A stretch of 33,042 bases of DNA, from positions 1 to 33,042 of the IMG/VR virus record IMGVR_UViG_3300013772_000036; one strand, given 5' to 3'. The translations under genes and the position numbers were made by a program. Shown piece by piece: positions 1 through 6,259 of the stretch; position 1 is the stretch's first letter, and the number at the start of each line of letters is the position of its first letter. Under the pieces are notes generated by a model, which worked only from the letters and a program-made list of their open reading frames with translations, searched no databases and had not been told where the DNA came from. The DNA comes from a virus.

Positions 1-90
1 GTCACCGGAACCGGAACCGGAACCATATTGCACCGCGTCGGCGAAGGTGCCTTTAAGGAGCTTCAGGAGGACCAAGGCGTCGATTTCCAT
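1..90 (-). CDS. Gly-rich dipeptide protein A, 5' part (continues at 33042 if the window is circular)
   Basis: This is the 5' end of a leftward gene. The ATG is at base 90, inside the last codons of the DUF6948-like gene. Thirty codons are open to base 1 with no stop, giving a head that contains LLKGTFADAVQYG followed by SGSGSGD. If base 1 is joined to base 33042, the frame continues as REANNGLTVEAP and stops at 33004, giving 42 aa. Gene B (32724..33029) has the same LLKGTFADAVQYG head and a GDVREANNG tail, so the joined product matches its neighbour in design. The start codon is not certain because the Shine-Dalgarno is weak (GAAGG very close to the ATG). No function is known to me. Confidence 0.55.
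   Translation of the reverse strand, partial: MEIDALVLLKLLKGTFADAVQYGSGSGSGD
15..65. repeat. 51-bp direct repeat, copy 1 (copy 2 at 32966..33016)
   Basis: The 51 bases are identical to 32966..33016 and the match ends sharply on both sides (g14 versus t32965, g66 versus a33017). The repeat covers the conserved LKLLKGTFADAVQYG head of Gly-rich proteins A and B plus the first SG unit. Because the flanks differ, it is a duplicated gene segment and not just an assembly overlap. Confidence 0.9.
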
Positions 91-362
91 GCCTTCACCG
101 CCTCTTTGGAACATTCGGCCACGAGAGTCACGCCTTTAATGGTTCCCGCTTTAACTGGCTGCGTCACCCGCGAACCATTAAGCGGACCGCTGGTCGCGAG
201 ACCCATGACGCCGCGAACATTGGCCGACCAATAGACGCACATTTGTACTTCTTCGACGCGAATCATTTCTTTGTCTGCATCTTCCGGATTGATATATCCG
301 AAGAAAACGCCGCGAAGGTCTTTGTTCGTTGTTATCAGCACCGGAATTTTCTCACTCGTCAT
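63..362 (-). CDS. DUF6948-like early protein, 99 aa
   Basis: A 99-aa protein begins at ATG 362 behind AGGAG at a 7-nt spacing. A beta-rich N-terminus (VLITTNKDLRGVFFGYI) is followed by VYWSANVRGVMGLATSGP and a C-terminal VTLVAECSKEAVKAW. This order (strand core, C-Y-W, G-x-x-GLAT-x-GP, then V-x-ECS-x-EA-x-x-AW) fits the small phage family DUF6948 as I remember it. That family has no known biochemical role. The gene lies just downstream of the PcfJ-like gene in the leftward unit, 3 nt past its stop. Its last 28 bases overlap the start of Gly-rich gene A in another frame. The family call rests on motif recall. Confidence 0.65.
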   Translation of the reverse strand: MTSEKIPVLITTNKDLRGVFFGYINPEDADKEMIRVEEVQMCVYWSANVRGVMGLATSGPLNGSRVTQPVKAGTIKGVTLVAECSKEAVKAWKSTPWSS

Positions 363-365
363 TTC

Positions 366-1073
366 CTAGCTCCTGCGTTCAAAGATGTAATTCTCGTCAC
401 CAATATGGCTATAAATCGGCTTGTTTCCGGCGGAATCAACAAAACGGTCGAGGACGGTGCGAAGCTTCTCGTTGACATGGTAATAGCCGAGGTTTTTCAT
501 TTCCGACGGGCGCACGTCGACTCCGATCTTTTTGAGAAAGGCCGTTGTGGGGTCAATATATCTGGGATGAATCGAGCCATTCCCTTTCCCCTTGACCTGC
601 TGAATGGTCTCGCCATCTTTGGTCATCTCAAAGGTGACATGCGGATCATTGTTCTTGTCTCGCAGGGAATAGATCGTTGAACTACCTGGAGCGTTGCCAC
701 CAAGACAGTGCCGCATCAAAAAGCCTTCACGCTCGTAGGCCTTCTTGGTCAGAAGTTTCACGATCCGCATGCCATCACCAAGATCCACGAGGAGTTCTGT
801 GTCTTCGTCGGTCTCGACACGATCGCGTCCCTTCTTTTGATTGGCGTCGGACCATTTCTTCGCGGCTGTCAGCGCTTGCTCATAGCTCATCTTGCGCAAA
901 CGCGTCGGCGCGTCGGCGGATACCAAATAATCGATGATGTGCTCGCGCTCCTCGATAGGCGGAGTCGCCTTCTTGCACTGCGCGAGAAGGACGGTTTTGC
1001 ACCATTCGAGAACCTCCGCGGTGGTGCCCAATCCTTTCGCGTATTCAAGGTCTGCTTCGATCGTCTTATCCAT
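366..1073 (-). CDS. PcfJ-like domain protein, 235 aa
   Basis: A 235-aa soluble protein. The N-terminal half is helical and charged. The middle holds MRHCLGG followed by IYSLRDKNNDPHVTFEM and IQQVKGKGN. This order (M-x-HC-x-G, then I-x-SLRD, P-x-x-T-x-E and QVKGKGN) is the signature of the PcfJ-like family known from conjugative plasmids and phages, whose biochemical role is not established. The start at 1073 overlaps the stop of the upstream 58-aa gene by 8 nt. The gene is followed 3 nt later by the DUF6948-like gene, so it sits in the middle of the early operon. No signal peptide or membrane segment is visible. The family assignment is from motif recall and the function is unknown. Confidence 0.6.
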   Translation of the reverse strand: MDKTIEADLEYAKGLGTTAEVLEWCKTVLLAQCKKATPPIEEREHIIDYLVSADAPTRLRKMSYEQALTAAKKWSDANQKKGRDRVETDEDTELLVDLGDGMRIVKLLTKKAYEREGFLMRHCLGGNAPGSSTIYSLRDKNNDPHVTFEMTKDGETIQQVKGKGNGSIHPRYIDPTTAFLKKIGVDVRPSEMKNLGYYHVNEKLRTVLDRFVDSAGNKPIYSHIGDENYIFERRS

Positions 1074-1242
1074 CGTTTTTCAGTTCCTTAAGCTGCTCGC
1101 GGATTTTCCTAACGGCGTTCTCGACTGTCTCGAGATCCCGCACGATCTCGTCGAGAGGAGCCTCGCAAAACTCCAAGGTCTCGCCGGCCACGCGGATTTG
1201 CGCGCCGTAAGCGGCGATGACGAGCCACCTGGAGTTCGTCAT
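1066..1242 (-). CDS. Small hypothetical protein with C-terminal coiled coil, 58 aa
   Basis: A longer open frame exists (to 1371), but the start at ATG 1242 is preferred because it overlaps the TGA of the 35-aa membrane peptide gene by four bases (ATGA), as elsewhere in this operon. The product has a short N-terminal strand (RWLVIAAYGAQIRVAGETLEF) and a C-terminal helix rich in E, R and K with a heptad look (LDEIVRDLETVENAVRKIREQLKEL). It may dimerise. I do not recognise the family. The Shine-Dalgarno is weak, so expression probably depends on coupling to the upstream gene. Confidence 0.55.
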   Translation of the reverse strand: MTNSRWLVIAAYGAQIRVAGETLEFCEAPLDEIVRDLETVENAVRKIREQLKELKNDG

Positions 1243-1346
1243 ATCGAGCACCCGCCATAAAAAGCCAAAATAAATCCTAAAATAAAAACGACAAAACATA
1301 AAGCGACGACAAATCCGGTGAACGCTTCGCGCGCTTTTTCTTTCAT
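1239..1346 (-). CDS. 35-aa single-pass membrane peptide
   Basis: A 35-aa frame runs from ATG 1346 to TGA 1239. The ATG overlaps the TGA of the ERF gene (ATGA) and its own TGA overlaps the ATG of the next gene (ATGA), so it fills the gap between them exactly. The sequence has a charged N-terminus (MKEKAREAF), a hydrophobic stretch of about 20 residues (residues 12-29, VVALCFVVFILGFILAF-like) and a short GGCSI tail. The natural reading is one transmembrane helix with the N-terminus inside. The perfect double overlap and the clean hydrophobic span argue that it is real despite its size. The function is unknown. Confidence 0.6.
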   Translation of the reverse strand: MKEKAREAFTGFVVALCFVVFILGFILAFYGGCSI

Positions 1347-1993
1347 CGCGGCGCCTCAATCCCCGGATCAAACGGGATATCGCCGGCCAACTCCGCGAGC
1401 ACCGCGTCCGTCACCGTGCGCAAGTCGGTGAACGGCCTCCCGTTGAGTTTCTTGCCGATCTCGGGCCAGACAGATTCGTGGACTTTGCCTTTTTTGAGGA
1501 TCGCGGAAATAGCGTCTTGATGCTCGCCGATGTGGTTGTTGTAAATTACCGACTTGGCCGCTGGGATTGGCGCCTTTGGCGGCGGATGTGAGCGGCTCGC
1601 GATGCCGGCCGCGGCGTTCCCGTCGTCATCCTCCTCGGTGACAAGCCCGACGATCGTCGAATAGCCATACCGGCGCAGGTATGTCGTGGCGGCGCCGACG
1701 TCTTGGGCTCCCCAGCTTCTCGGTTCGCACCAAACTTCGCCGCTGAAAAACTCGCCCGAGGCGTGAACGATGGTCGTCTCGATCCCGATCATATTCCCGT
1801 TCGCCAGCGCCACCTGGATAACGGCGAGACCGTGTTTTGCGAGAATGGGACGAGACACCTCGACGCACGATGCCAGGTCGGCATAGCGACTTTTGAAGTG
1901 CGGGTTTGTCGAGTCCTTCGGTGCTGGCACTAGATCCGCTTGCGCGGCGATGAAGGCGACAAACACCTTCGATGTTTCGGCGCTAGATCTCAT
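1343..1993 (-). CDS. erf: ERF family single-strand annealing protein
   Basis: A 216-aa protein of the ERF superfamily, phage recombinases that anneal complementary single strands and can help circularise or recombine phage DNA. The N-terminal half carries the family signature: KDSTNPHFKSRYADLAS (about residues 26-42), VSRPILAKHGLAVIQ (47-61), then IETTIVHASGEFFSGE and GAATTYLRRYGYSTIVGL, the GA-x-TY-x-RRY core. After an acidic linker (TEEDDDGN) the C-terminal part is Pro/Ala-rich and then helical, as is usual in ERF proteins. The ATG at 1993 overlaps the TGA of the Gp157-like gene by 4 nt, and its own stop overlaps the 35-aa peptide gene. Together with the ERCC4-type nuclease at 3087..3572 it suggests a recombination role. 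Confidence 0.9.
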   Translation of the reverse strand: MRSSAETSKVFVAFIAAQADLVPAPKDSTNPHFKSRYADLASCVEVSRPILAKHGLAVIQVALANGNMIGIETTIVHASGEFFSGEVWCEPRSWGAQDVGAATTYLRRYGYSTIVGLVTEEDDDGNAAAGIASRSHPPPKAPIPAAKSVIYNNHIGEHQDAISAILKKGKVHESVWPEIGKKLNGRPFTDLRTVTDAVLAELAGDIPFDPGIEAPR

Positions 1994-2580
1994 TCTTCAG
2001 ACTCCGGCAACGCTGTTTGCTTACTGGCGCGGGGAAAGTTTACGTGCGAACCGCGATCGGCAAGAGAAACCCATTCGTGGGTAATCCCAGCATCAAGCTC
2101 GGCGCGAACGCGCGCAACGTCGATCGAGTAAGAGACTTTTGTCAGGACATAATCCGGCGGCACGCCGAAGAACGCCGCCGACTCCGGCGTGATCGCCTTG
2201 TCGCCGAACGAGAAAACGAGCGACTGGAGGCCTCCGTTTTTTGCGATCGAGATCTTGCCGAGTTTGCCGCTGTACGGAATGTCGGGCGTCGCCGCTAGAA
2301 TATCCTTGGTCCTGGCTTTGAAACGCTCGTGGACCTCCGTGAGCTTGTTCTGAAGGCCGACATAGTAGGAAGCCGCCTCTTTCGCCGCCGCCAGCTGGAC
2401 CTTGGCCCAGTTGTTGAACGCGATGCGCCGGTCAACCGCATTGGCGAGGTTTTGCTCGGCGATGCCGAACGCGTGAATAAGAAATGCATCGATCTGGTCA
2501 GCTCCGTCGATATCTTCGCAAATTGTCGATAAAATGTGGGCAGCAAAAGCCATGGGCACCTTTTTATTCTCGTCGCTCAT
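1990..2580 (-). CDS. Gp157-like early protein, 196 aa
   Basis: First gene after the leftward promoter candidate. The start at ATG 2580 is chosen over an upstream in-frame start because it has a strong Shine-Dalgarno (GGAAGAGG) about 2-5 nt away. The middle is a long Ala/Lys/Glu-rich helix (KVQLAAAKEAASYYVGLQNK and onward), followed by SGKLGKISIAKNGG, VPPDYV and IDVARVRAELDAG. The layout of a long coiled coil, then G-K-x-x-IAKN, P-x-x-Y and a final helix ending in a glycine resembles the siphovirus Gp157 family, whose members often sit beside single-strand annealing genes. No catalytic motif is seen. The family call is tentative. Confidence 0.6.
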   Translation of the reverse strand: MSDENKKVPMAFAAHILSTICEDIDGADQIDAFLIHAFGIAEQNLANAVDRRIAFNNWAKVQLAAAKEAASYYVGLQNKLTEVHERFKARTKDILAATPDIPYSGKLGKISIAKNGGLQSLVFSFGDKAITPESAAFFGVPPDYVLTKVSYSIDVARVRAELDAGITHEWVSLADRGSHVNFPRASKQTALPESEE

Positions 2581-2608
2581 TCCCTCTTCCTTTTTCAAAT
2601 TGTTTTCG

Positions 2609-2637
2609 TTATTAAAACATTCTTGCGATATTTTCAA
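2609..2637 (-). promoter_or_regulatory. Candidate sigma70-type promoter of the leftward early unit
   Basis: On the minus strand TTGAAA (2637-2632, 5/6 to consensus) is followed after exactly 17 nt by TAATAA (2614-2609). It ends about 28 nt before the start codon of the Gp157-like gene. The interval between the two diverging genes (2581-2660) is distinctly AT-rich. The heptamer CGTTATT overlaps the -10 box and recurs in the other divergent interval at 3776. Confidence 0.5.
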
Positions 2638-2660
2638 GCCAGAACCCAGGAGGCCCAAGA

Positions 2661-2933
2661 ATGACAATTGAAGCGATGAAAGCCCGTTGTGGTTCTGTCG
2701 GCCCTCGCGCGCTCGACAACTTGCCGCTGTCGGTGCGGAGAATCATCGAGGATGACATGAAGCAGCTGATTCGCGTTGCCGAATTATCGCCCAAGGTCCT
2801 TCGACTGGCCGAGGCCGAATACGGAGACGACTATGACGAGGCTATCCCGCAACTTCGGGACGCGCTCGCCGCCCTCGGCCGCCGTTCAATCGACGATATG
2901 CTGCCTACAGCGATGCGGCCAGGTGGACCATGA
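2661..2933 (+). CDS. Hypothetical protein, 90 aa
   Basis: A rightward gene that diverges from the early leftward unit. The ATG at 2661 has a near-ideal AGGAGG Shine-Dalgarno. The product is small, helical and slightly acidic, with LPLSVRRIIEDDMKQLIRVA and a YGDDYDEAIPQLRDALAAL helix. No known domain is recognised. It overlaps the next gene by ATGA at 2930-2933, so the two are probably translated together. No better open frame exists on the other strand. Its placement between leftward genes suggests an immediate-early or regulatory role, but that is only inference from position. Confidence 0.65.
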   Translation: MTIEAMKARCGSVGPRALDNLPLSVRRIIEDDMKQLIRVAELSPKVLRLAEAEYGDDYDEAIPQLRDALAALGRRSIDDMLPTAMRPGGP

Positions 2934-3154
2934 AAACACGCGACATTCTGATCGCCGTCGAGGAGACAGGCCGCCTGCCTGGGCTCGGACCGCTGACGCG
3001 ATATCGGCTTAAGATAAGCGGTTTGGTGGTCGTTCGTGCCGGCGGGAGAGCGGAGCTGACGGCGGCTGGCGTGGCCGAGATTCTGCCTAGGTTGCGATCT
3101 TCAGGTGCGGCAAGAACGACTGGAGTTCCCGCCAGCGTTGACGGGCGGCGCTGA
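2930..3154 (+). CDS. Hypothetical small protein, possible winged-helix fold
   Basis: A 74-aa protein whose ATG overlaps the stop of the preceding gene (ATGA). The stretch LTRYRLKISGLVVVRAGGRAELTAAGVAEI has the outline of a winged-helix C-terminal half: helix, 'GLVVV', a turn 'AGGR', then 'LTAAG'. This is a weak resemblance only. The last 68 bases run antisense to the 3' end of the ERCC4-type nuclease gene, and the last 20 residues look less protein-like, so the two convergent genes really overlap or this frame is over-extended. There is no terminator visible between them. Divergent position plus a possible DNA-binding fold would fit a regulator. Confidence 0.5.
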   Translation: MKTRDILIAVEETGRLPGLGPLTRYRLKISGLVVVRAGGRAELTAAGVAEILPRLRSSGAARTTGVPASVDGRR

Positions 3155-3572
3155 AGAGAAGTCTCGCGGCAAGTCTGTCGGCAATGTCGCGGCGGCCGGC
3201 CATCAGAATATTTACGCCGCGAGCCTGCCAGCTCATCAGCGATCCCATCACGGCGGCCGACGTCACCTTTGATCGCCACATGCCGGCTTCGATATCGATC
3301 CACGAGGCCTCGACTACGATGGCGTGCACCTCATAAGCGAGGAGGCGCTGGATCTCGCGCTCGAATCGTTCGCGACCGACGCCGACAACGCCGCAAAGAT
3401 CGTCGAGCGATTTCCGTTCCACGGCGATTCTGTTTTCTAGCCCCAAAATTCCATAATCGCCGGTTTGGATCGTGCCGCGCACGGTTTTCATCGGAGCGAG
3501 CGTGAACGGCAGCTGCTCACGATTGTCAATTATAACTGTCACATTTTCCGGTTTAAGTTCTTGGCTGCTCAT
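3087..3572 (-). CDS. ERCC4-type (XPF-like) nuclease
   Basis: A 161-aa stand-alone nuclease domain. The family motifs are visible in order: DNREQLPF (D16, R18, E19), TGDYGI (G38-D39), VERKSLDDL (E52-R53-K54 with D57), then RFEREIQRLLAYEVHAIVVE (69-88). These are the metal-binding GDx(n)ERKx3D residues of the ERCC4 domain in XPF, Mus81 and many phage nucleases. All key residues are present. No helix-hairpin-helix is attached, so it would need a partner or act on branched or recombining DNA alone. It likely works with the ERF protein on phage recombination intermediates (inference). The ATG at 3572 lies 6 nt after the stop of the upstream 61-aa gene. Confidence 0.85.
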   Translation of the reverse strand: MSSQELKPENVTVIIDNREQLPFTLAPMKTVRGTIQTGDYGILGLENRIAVERKSLDDLCGVVGVGRERFEREIQRLLAYEVHAIVVEASWIDIEAGMWRSKVTSAAVMGSLMSWQARGVNILMAGRRDIADRLAARLLFSAARQRWRELQSFLPHLKIAT

Positions 3573-3578
3573 GCCGGG

Positions 3579-3764
3579 TCATCTCGACGACGGCTCTAGT
3601 TTTTCCCTCAGAACTGCCGCCAGGCGCATGCCTTTTTTTTCCGCTTCTCGCACATATTTTTCGTGTGTTTTCCGAAGCAGCATTGTCCACACAACGACGG
3701 TGTTGCGCTTATGCGGCGGCGGCTTCCGCGTCGGCGTTTCTTTTTCTTGAGCACTTGACGACAT
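3579..3764 (-). CDS. Small basic hypothetical protein, 61 aa
   Basis: The start at ATG 3764 is preferred to a GTG at 3776 because GGAG lies 6 nt upstream of it. The N-terminus is polar and disordered-looking (MSSSAQEKETPTRKPPPHKR). It is followed by TVVVWTMLLRKTHEKYVREAEKKGMRLAAVLREKL, which could be a strand-helix-helix unit of a small DNA-binding protein, but no fold is recognised with confidence. It is the first leftward gene after the 3765-3828 divergent interval and directly precedes the ERCC4-type nuclease. Confidence 0.6.
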   Translation of the reverse strand: MSSSAQEKETPTRKPPPHKRNTVVVWTMLLRKTHEKYVREAEKKGMRLAAVLREKLEPSSR

Positions 3765-3775
3765 ATTGGTCTCCA

Positions 3776-3805
3776 CGTTATTTTTGACGTCCTAAAACAA
3801 TAACG
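3776..3805. promoter_or_regulatory. Candidate operator dyad in divergent interval
   Basis: CGTTATT (3776-3782) and AATAACG (3799-3805) form a perfect 7-bp inverted repeat centred near GACGTC (3787-3792). It lies between the diverging 61-aa gene and primase gene. The same heptamer occurs once at 2607-2613 in the other divergent interval, overlapping a candidate -10 box. A weak rightward promoter could use TTGACG at 3784-3789. Binding by one of the phage regulators (32248..32433 or 32430..32666) is only a guess. Confidence 0.35.
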
Positions 3806-3828
3806 ACATTTTCGACAGGAAGCAAACG

Positions 3829-4623
3829 GTGATTAGCTACCACCCGCTAAAAAACGGCCGGGACGACCAGTATTGCCGCGGCTTCAATACCGCCGATACC
3901 GACGGGGTGGCTAGGATAGCCAGAGGAATTTGCAGTTATGTTTGGAGCCCATGCATTTGGCGCGATGGCAACAGAAATGAAGATAATTTTTTGCGCGCTG
4001 ACTGGTGGGCGCTTGATTTCGACAACGGCGAAATGACGCTCACGGAAGCCTGCCGTTTGTTTTGCGACATGGTCCACATTATCGGCACGACCAAGAGCCA
4101 CCAGATAGACAAGGGTGGTAAAACCTGCGATCGGTTTCGCCTTCTCCTCAAGTCCACAGAGCCCGTCACCGACGTGCGCGACTACCGATATACGCTGAAA
4201 AAACTAATCGATCGTCATTCCTCGGATCCTAAAACAAAGGACGGGGGGAGGATGTTTTACCCATGCAAACGAATTGTCCAGACCTCTGCCGAGGGATATA
4301 CCGAAGACATAGTTCCCGCACCGCAAGAACGACCGATCAAAAATCGGTTTGCCGCCTATCGTCCGGCCGTAATGATGCCGAGCTATGCGCGCTTTGCACT
4401 GACAAACGTCATCCCGACTGGATCGCGAAACTCGACCTGGTACGGCGTCGCGAAGGACTTGGGTCGCGTCGGCTTGGCGCCGGATGAGATTTTAGCGCGC
4501 GTGATCGCGTCACCAACGTACGCAGGCAAAGCAAGTCACGATCTTGTTGCGGAGATCGCGGCGTGCATTAGGAATGGACTGGAGTCGATTCAAACGGAAG
4601 TGGAGGCTGAGCATGGAAGATAA
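3829..4623 (+). CDS. Prim-pol type (archaeo-eukaryotic) DNA primase
   Basis: A 264-aa protein with a GTG start at 3829 and AGGAAG upstream. The primase-polymerase signature is visible: WWALDFDNG (D63 and D65, the catalytic hDhD pair), HIIGTTKSHQ (S90-H91) and CDRFRLLL (D101-R104), in the spacing typical of phage and plasmid AEP primases. The C-terminal third (FALTNVIPTGSRNSTWYGVA and onward) resembles the small helical domain found after such primases. It would make primers on phage DNA. The gene overlaps the SF3 helicase gene by 11 nt, so primase and helicase are made as separate, coupled proteins. Confidence 0.8.
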   Translation: MISYHPLKNGRDDQYCRGFNTADTDGVARIARGICSYVWSPCIWRDGNRNEDNFLRADWWALDFDNGEMTLTEACRLFCDMVHIIGTTKSHQIDKGGKTCDRFRLLLKSTEPVTDVRDYRYTLKKLIDRHSSDPKTKDGGRMFYPCKRIVQTSAEGYTEDIVPAPQERPIKNRFAAYRPAVMMPSYARFALTNVIPTGSRNSTWYGVAKDLGRVGLAPDEILARVIASPTYAGKASHDLVAEIAACIRNGLESIQTEVEAEHGR

Positions 4624-5980
4624 CCCGACGAATGTTACCGCGATTGGCGGCGCGCGCAAGGGAAAAAGCAAGCCAAAGGCCGAGGGCGGTGGTGTGTGGA
4701 AGCCGAAGCAGGCCGAGTTCTATCGGGCGATCTCGGACGTGATTCGGCGGCTGCCGTCGCTCTTGCCGGCATTCCCAACGCCGACCATAGCGATCGAAAT
4801 GGAGCTCGGCGCCCACGTTCCCGCGACGGTCGAAGATGACGTCGTGACGATCATCAGCCGCGAGGCGCTCGCCATGCGGATTCAGACCTACTGCGAGACG
4901 CTGGCAAACCCGTCCTACATATTTACCGCCAAGCAGCTGCGAGATATCGCCGACCTATTTCTTATGTCGGCCGTGCCGGTATCGGCAGCGAGCATCGCCA
5001 GCGTGTCTTGGAGCGACGAGCCTGGCCTGACTTACAGGCGCCTGCCTTGGGCAAAAAATTCGGACTGGACGGCTTACGACGCGCCGACTTGGGAGAAGTT
5101 ACTCGCGAGAATGTCGAACGCCCAGGCGTTCATCGAGTGGGTTGGCAGTCTGTTCTTCGAGGACGCGCAAAGCCATAACTATGTCTGGTTGTTTGGCGAT
5201 GGAAACGACGGAAAAGGCTCGCTAAATCGGTTCCTCGAGCTCGTGTTCGGACCAGCCTATCGCGCCAAACAGCCGCCGATTGGACGGGACAAATTCTGGA
5301 CATACGGCCTTCTCGGAGCCCGCCTCGTCACCTTCGCCGAGTGCGACGACCACACATTCGTAGCCTCGGCGCTATTCAAGAGTCTCACCGGCGGCGATTC
5401 CGTAGACGTCGAGGCCAAGGGCCAAATGAGCTTCACTGCCAGGCTCAAGGCGCGATTTCTGATCTTGTCGAACAGTAAACCGACGTTATCGAGCGGGAAG
5501 GCCAACCTGCGCCGCATCATCTATTGCGAGATGGCGAAGAACGCGACGGAGTTCGACCACGAGTTCGAAGACCGCTTGTGGGACGAGGGCGGCGCGTTTC
5601 TTAGTCTATGCATTCGACAATATGCGGATAAATATCCGAAGCATGGACACATAAGGAGCGACCACGAGGACATTGAAAACTGGATCGCGACGCTCGAGGA
5701 ACCGTTCGAGATCGCCTGCGACGCGCTGTTTGATGTTGAGCCCGCCGCGTCGATCACCGCGGCGGAGATGAACGCGGCGTTGGGGCGCTATTGGGACAAA
5801 CACCCGCAGGGGATGCGCCTGGCGTTTCTGCGCTGGTTAGAAAAGACACACGGAATCAAAAAACGGCGGATTGGGGGTGGGCCGATGAGACCTAGGGTTT
5901 GGCTCGGCGCGAACCTTCGAGCAGCGTTCACCGGCGTGACTCCGCGAGGCGACGCGCCTGGACGGTTCGGCGAAGATTAG
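4613..5980 (+). CDS. Superfamily 3 DNA helicase (D5-like)
   Basis: A 455-aa protein from ATG 4613, chosen over an upstream in-frame start because GGAGG lies 7 nt before it. The N-terminal 120 residues are basic and helical. The SF3 core shows Walker A GDGNDGKGS (195-203), Walker B-like RLVTFAECDD (237-246), and motif C ILSNSKP (284-290) followed by the arginine-rich LRRIIYCEM. The domain order matches the D5/poxvirus-type replicative helicases paired with prim-pol primases in phages and plasmids. It is a hexameric 3'-to-5' unwinding enzyme by family knowledge. The last codons run into the GGGACGGG repeat region, where such a helicase may load. Confidence 0.88.
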   Translation: MEDNPTNVTAIGGARKGKSKPKAEGGGVWKPKQAEFYRAISDVIRRLPSLLPAFPTPTIAIEMELGAHVPATVEDDVVTIISREALAMRIQTYCETLANPSYIFTAKQLRDIADLFLMSAVPVSAASIASVSWSDEPGLTYRRLPWAKNSDWTAYDAPTWEKLLARMSNAQAFIEWVGSLFFEDAQSHNYVWLFGDGNDGKGSLNRFLELVFGPAYRAKQPPIGRDKFWTYGLLGARLVTFAECDDHTFVASALFKSLTGGDSVDVEAKGQMSFTARLKARFLILSNSKPTLSSGKANLRRIIYCEMAKNATEFDHEFEDRLWDEGGAFLSLCIRQYADKYPKHGHIRSDHEDIENWIATLEEPFEIACDALFDVEPAASITAAEMNAALGRYWDKHPQGMRLAFLRWLEKTHGIKKRRIGGGPMRPRVWLGANLRAAFTGVTPRGDAPGRFGED

Positions 5981-6227
5981 GACGGGAATGGGACGGGAAT
6001 GGGACGGGTTTTAATGTAACAACCTGTATTAATTGATTCCGTCCCACCCGTCCCACCCGTCCAGGGGTCAGGCGTATATAAGAAATAAATAGGGGTAAAT
6101 TGCATATTTTTTATAGGCGATTCGCCGGAAAAGCCGGGACGGCGGGACGGGTCTTGATATAGCAGCGATTACGAGATGTTAAGTCTGTTTTTTGGGGTGG
6201 ACGGGAATGGGACGTCCCTGGGACGGG
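5980..6227. repeat. GGGACGGG repeat cluster with AT-rich tract; candidate replication origin
   Basis: The non-coding interval after the helicase gene holds repeats of a GGGACGGG-type word. Forward copies start at 5980 (7 of 8 bases), 5990, 6001, 6136, 6144, 6199 and 6220. Inverted copies lie at 6039-6045, 6047-6054 and 6056-6062, and there is a perfect palindrome GGGACGTCCC at 6209-6218. The first three forward and three inverted copies can pair as a long hairpin (5980-6062) with a 30-nt AT-rich loop, bulged because spacers are AAT on one arm and A on the other. An AT-rich tract follows at 6073-6117. Direct and inverted iterons next to an unwinding tract beside primase and helicase genes fit an origin; a transcription-ending role for the hairpin is also possible. 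Confidence 0.6.
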
Positions 6228-6259
6228 CAGACGAAGGCATCATTTTAGGAGGGGAACAT

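Noticed and set aside
1-65. Terminal redundancy or assembly overlap with 32966..33016
   Set aside because: The 51-bp identity has different flanks on both sides and matches gene heads, so duplicated genes explain it better than a terminal repeat.
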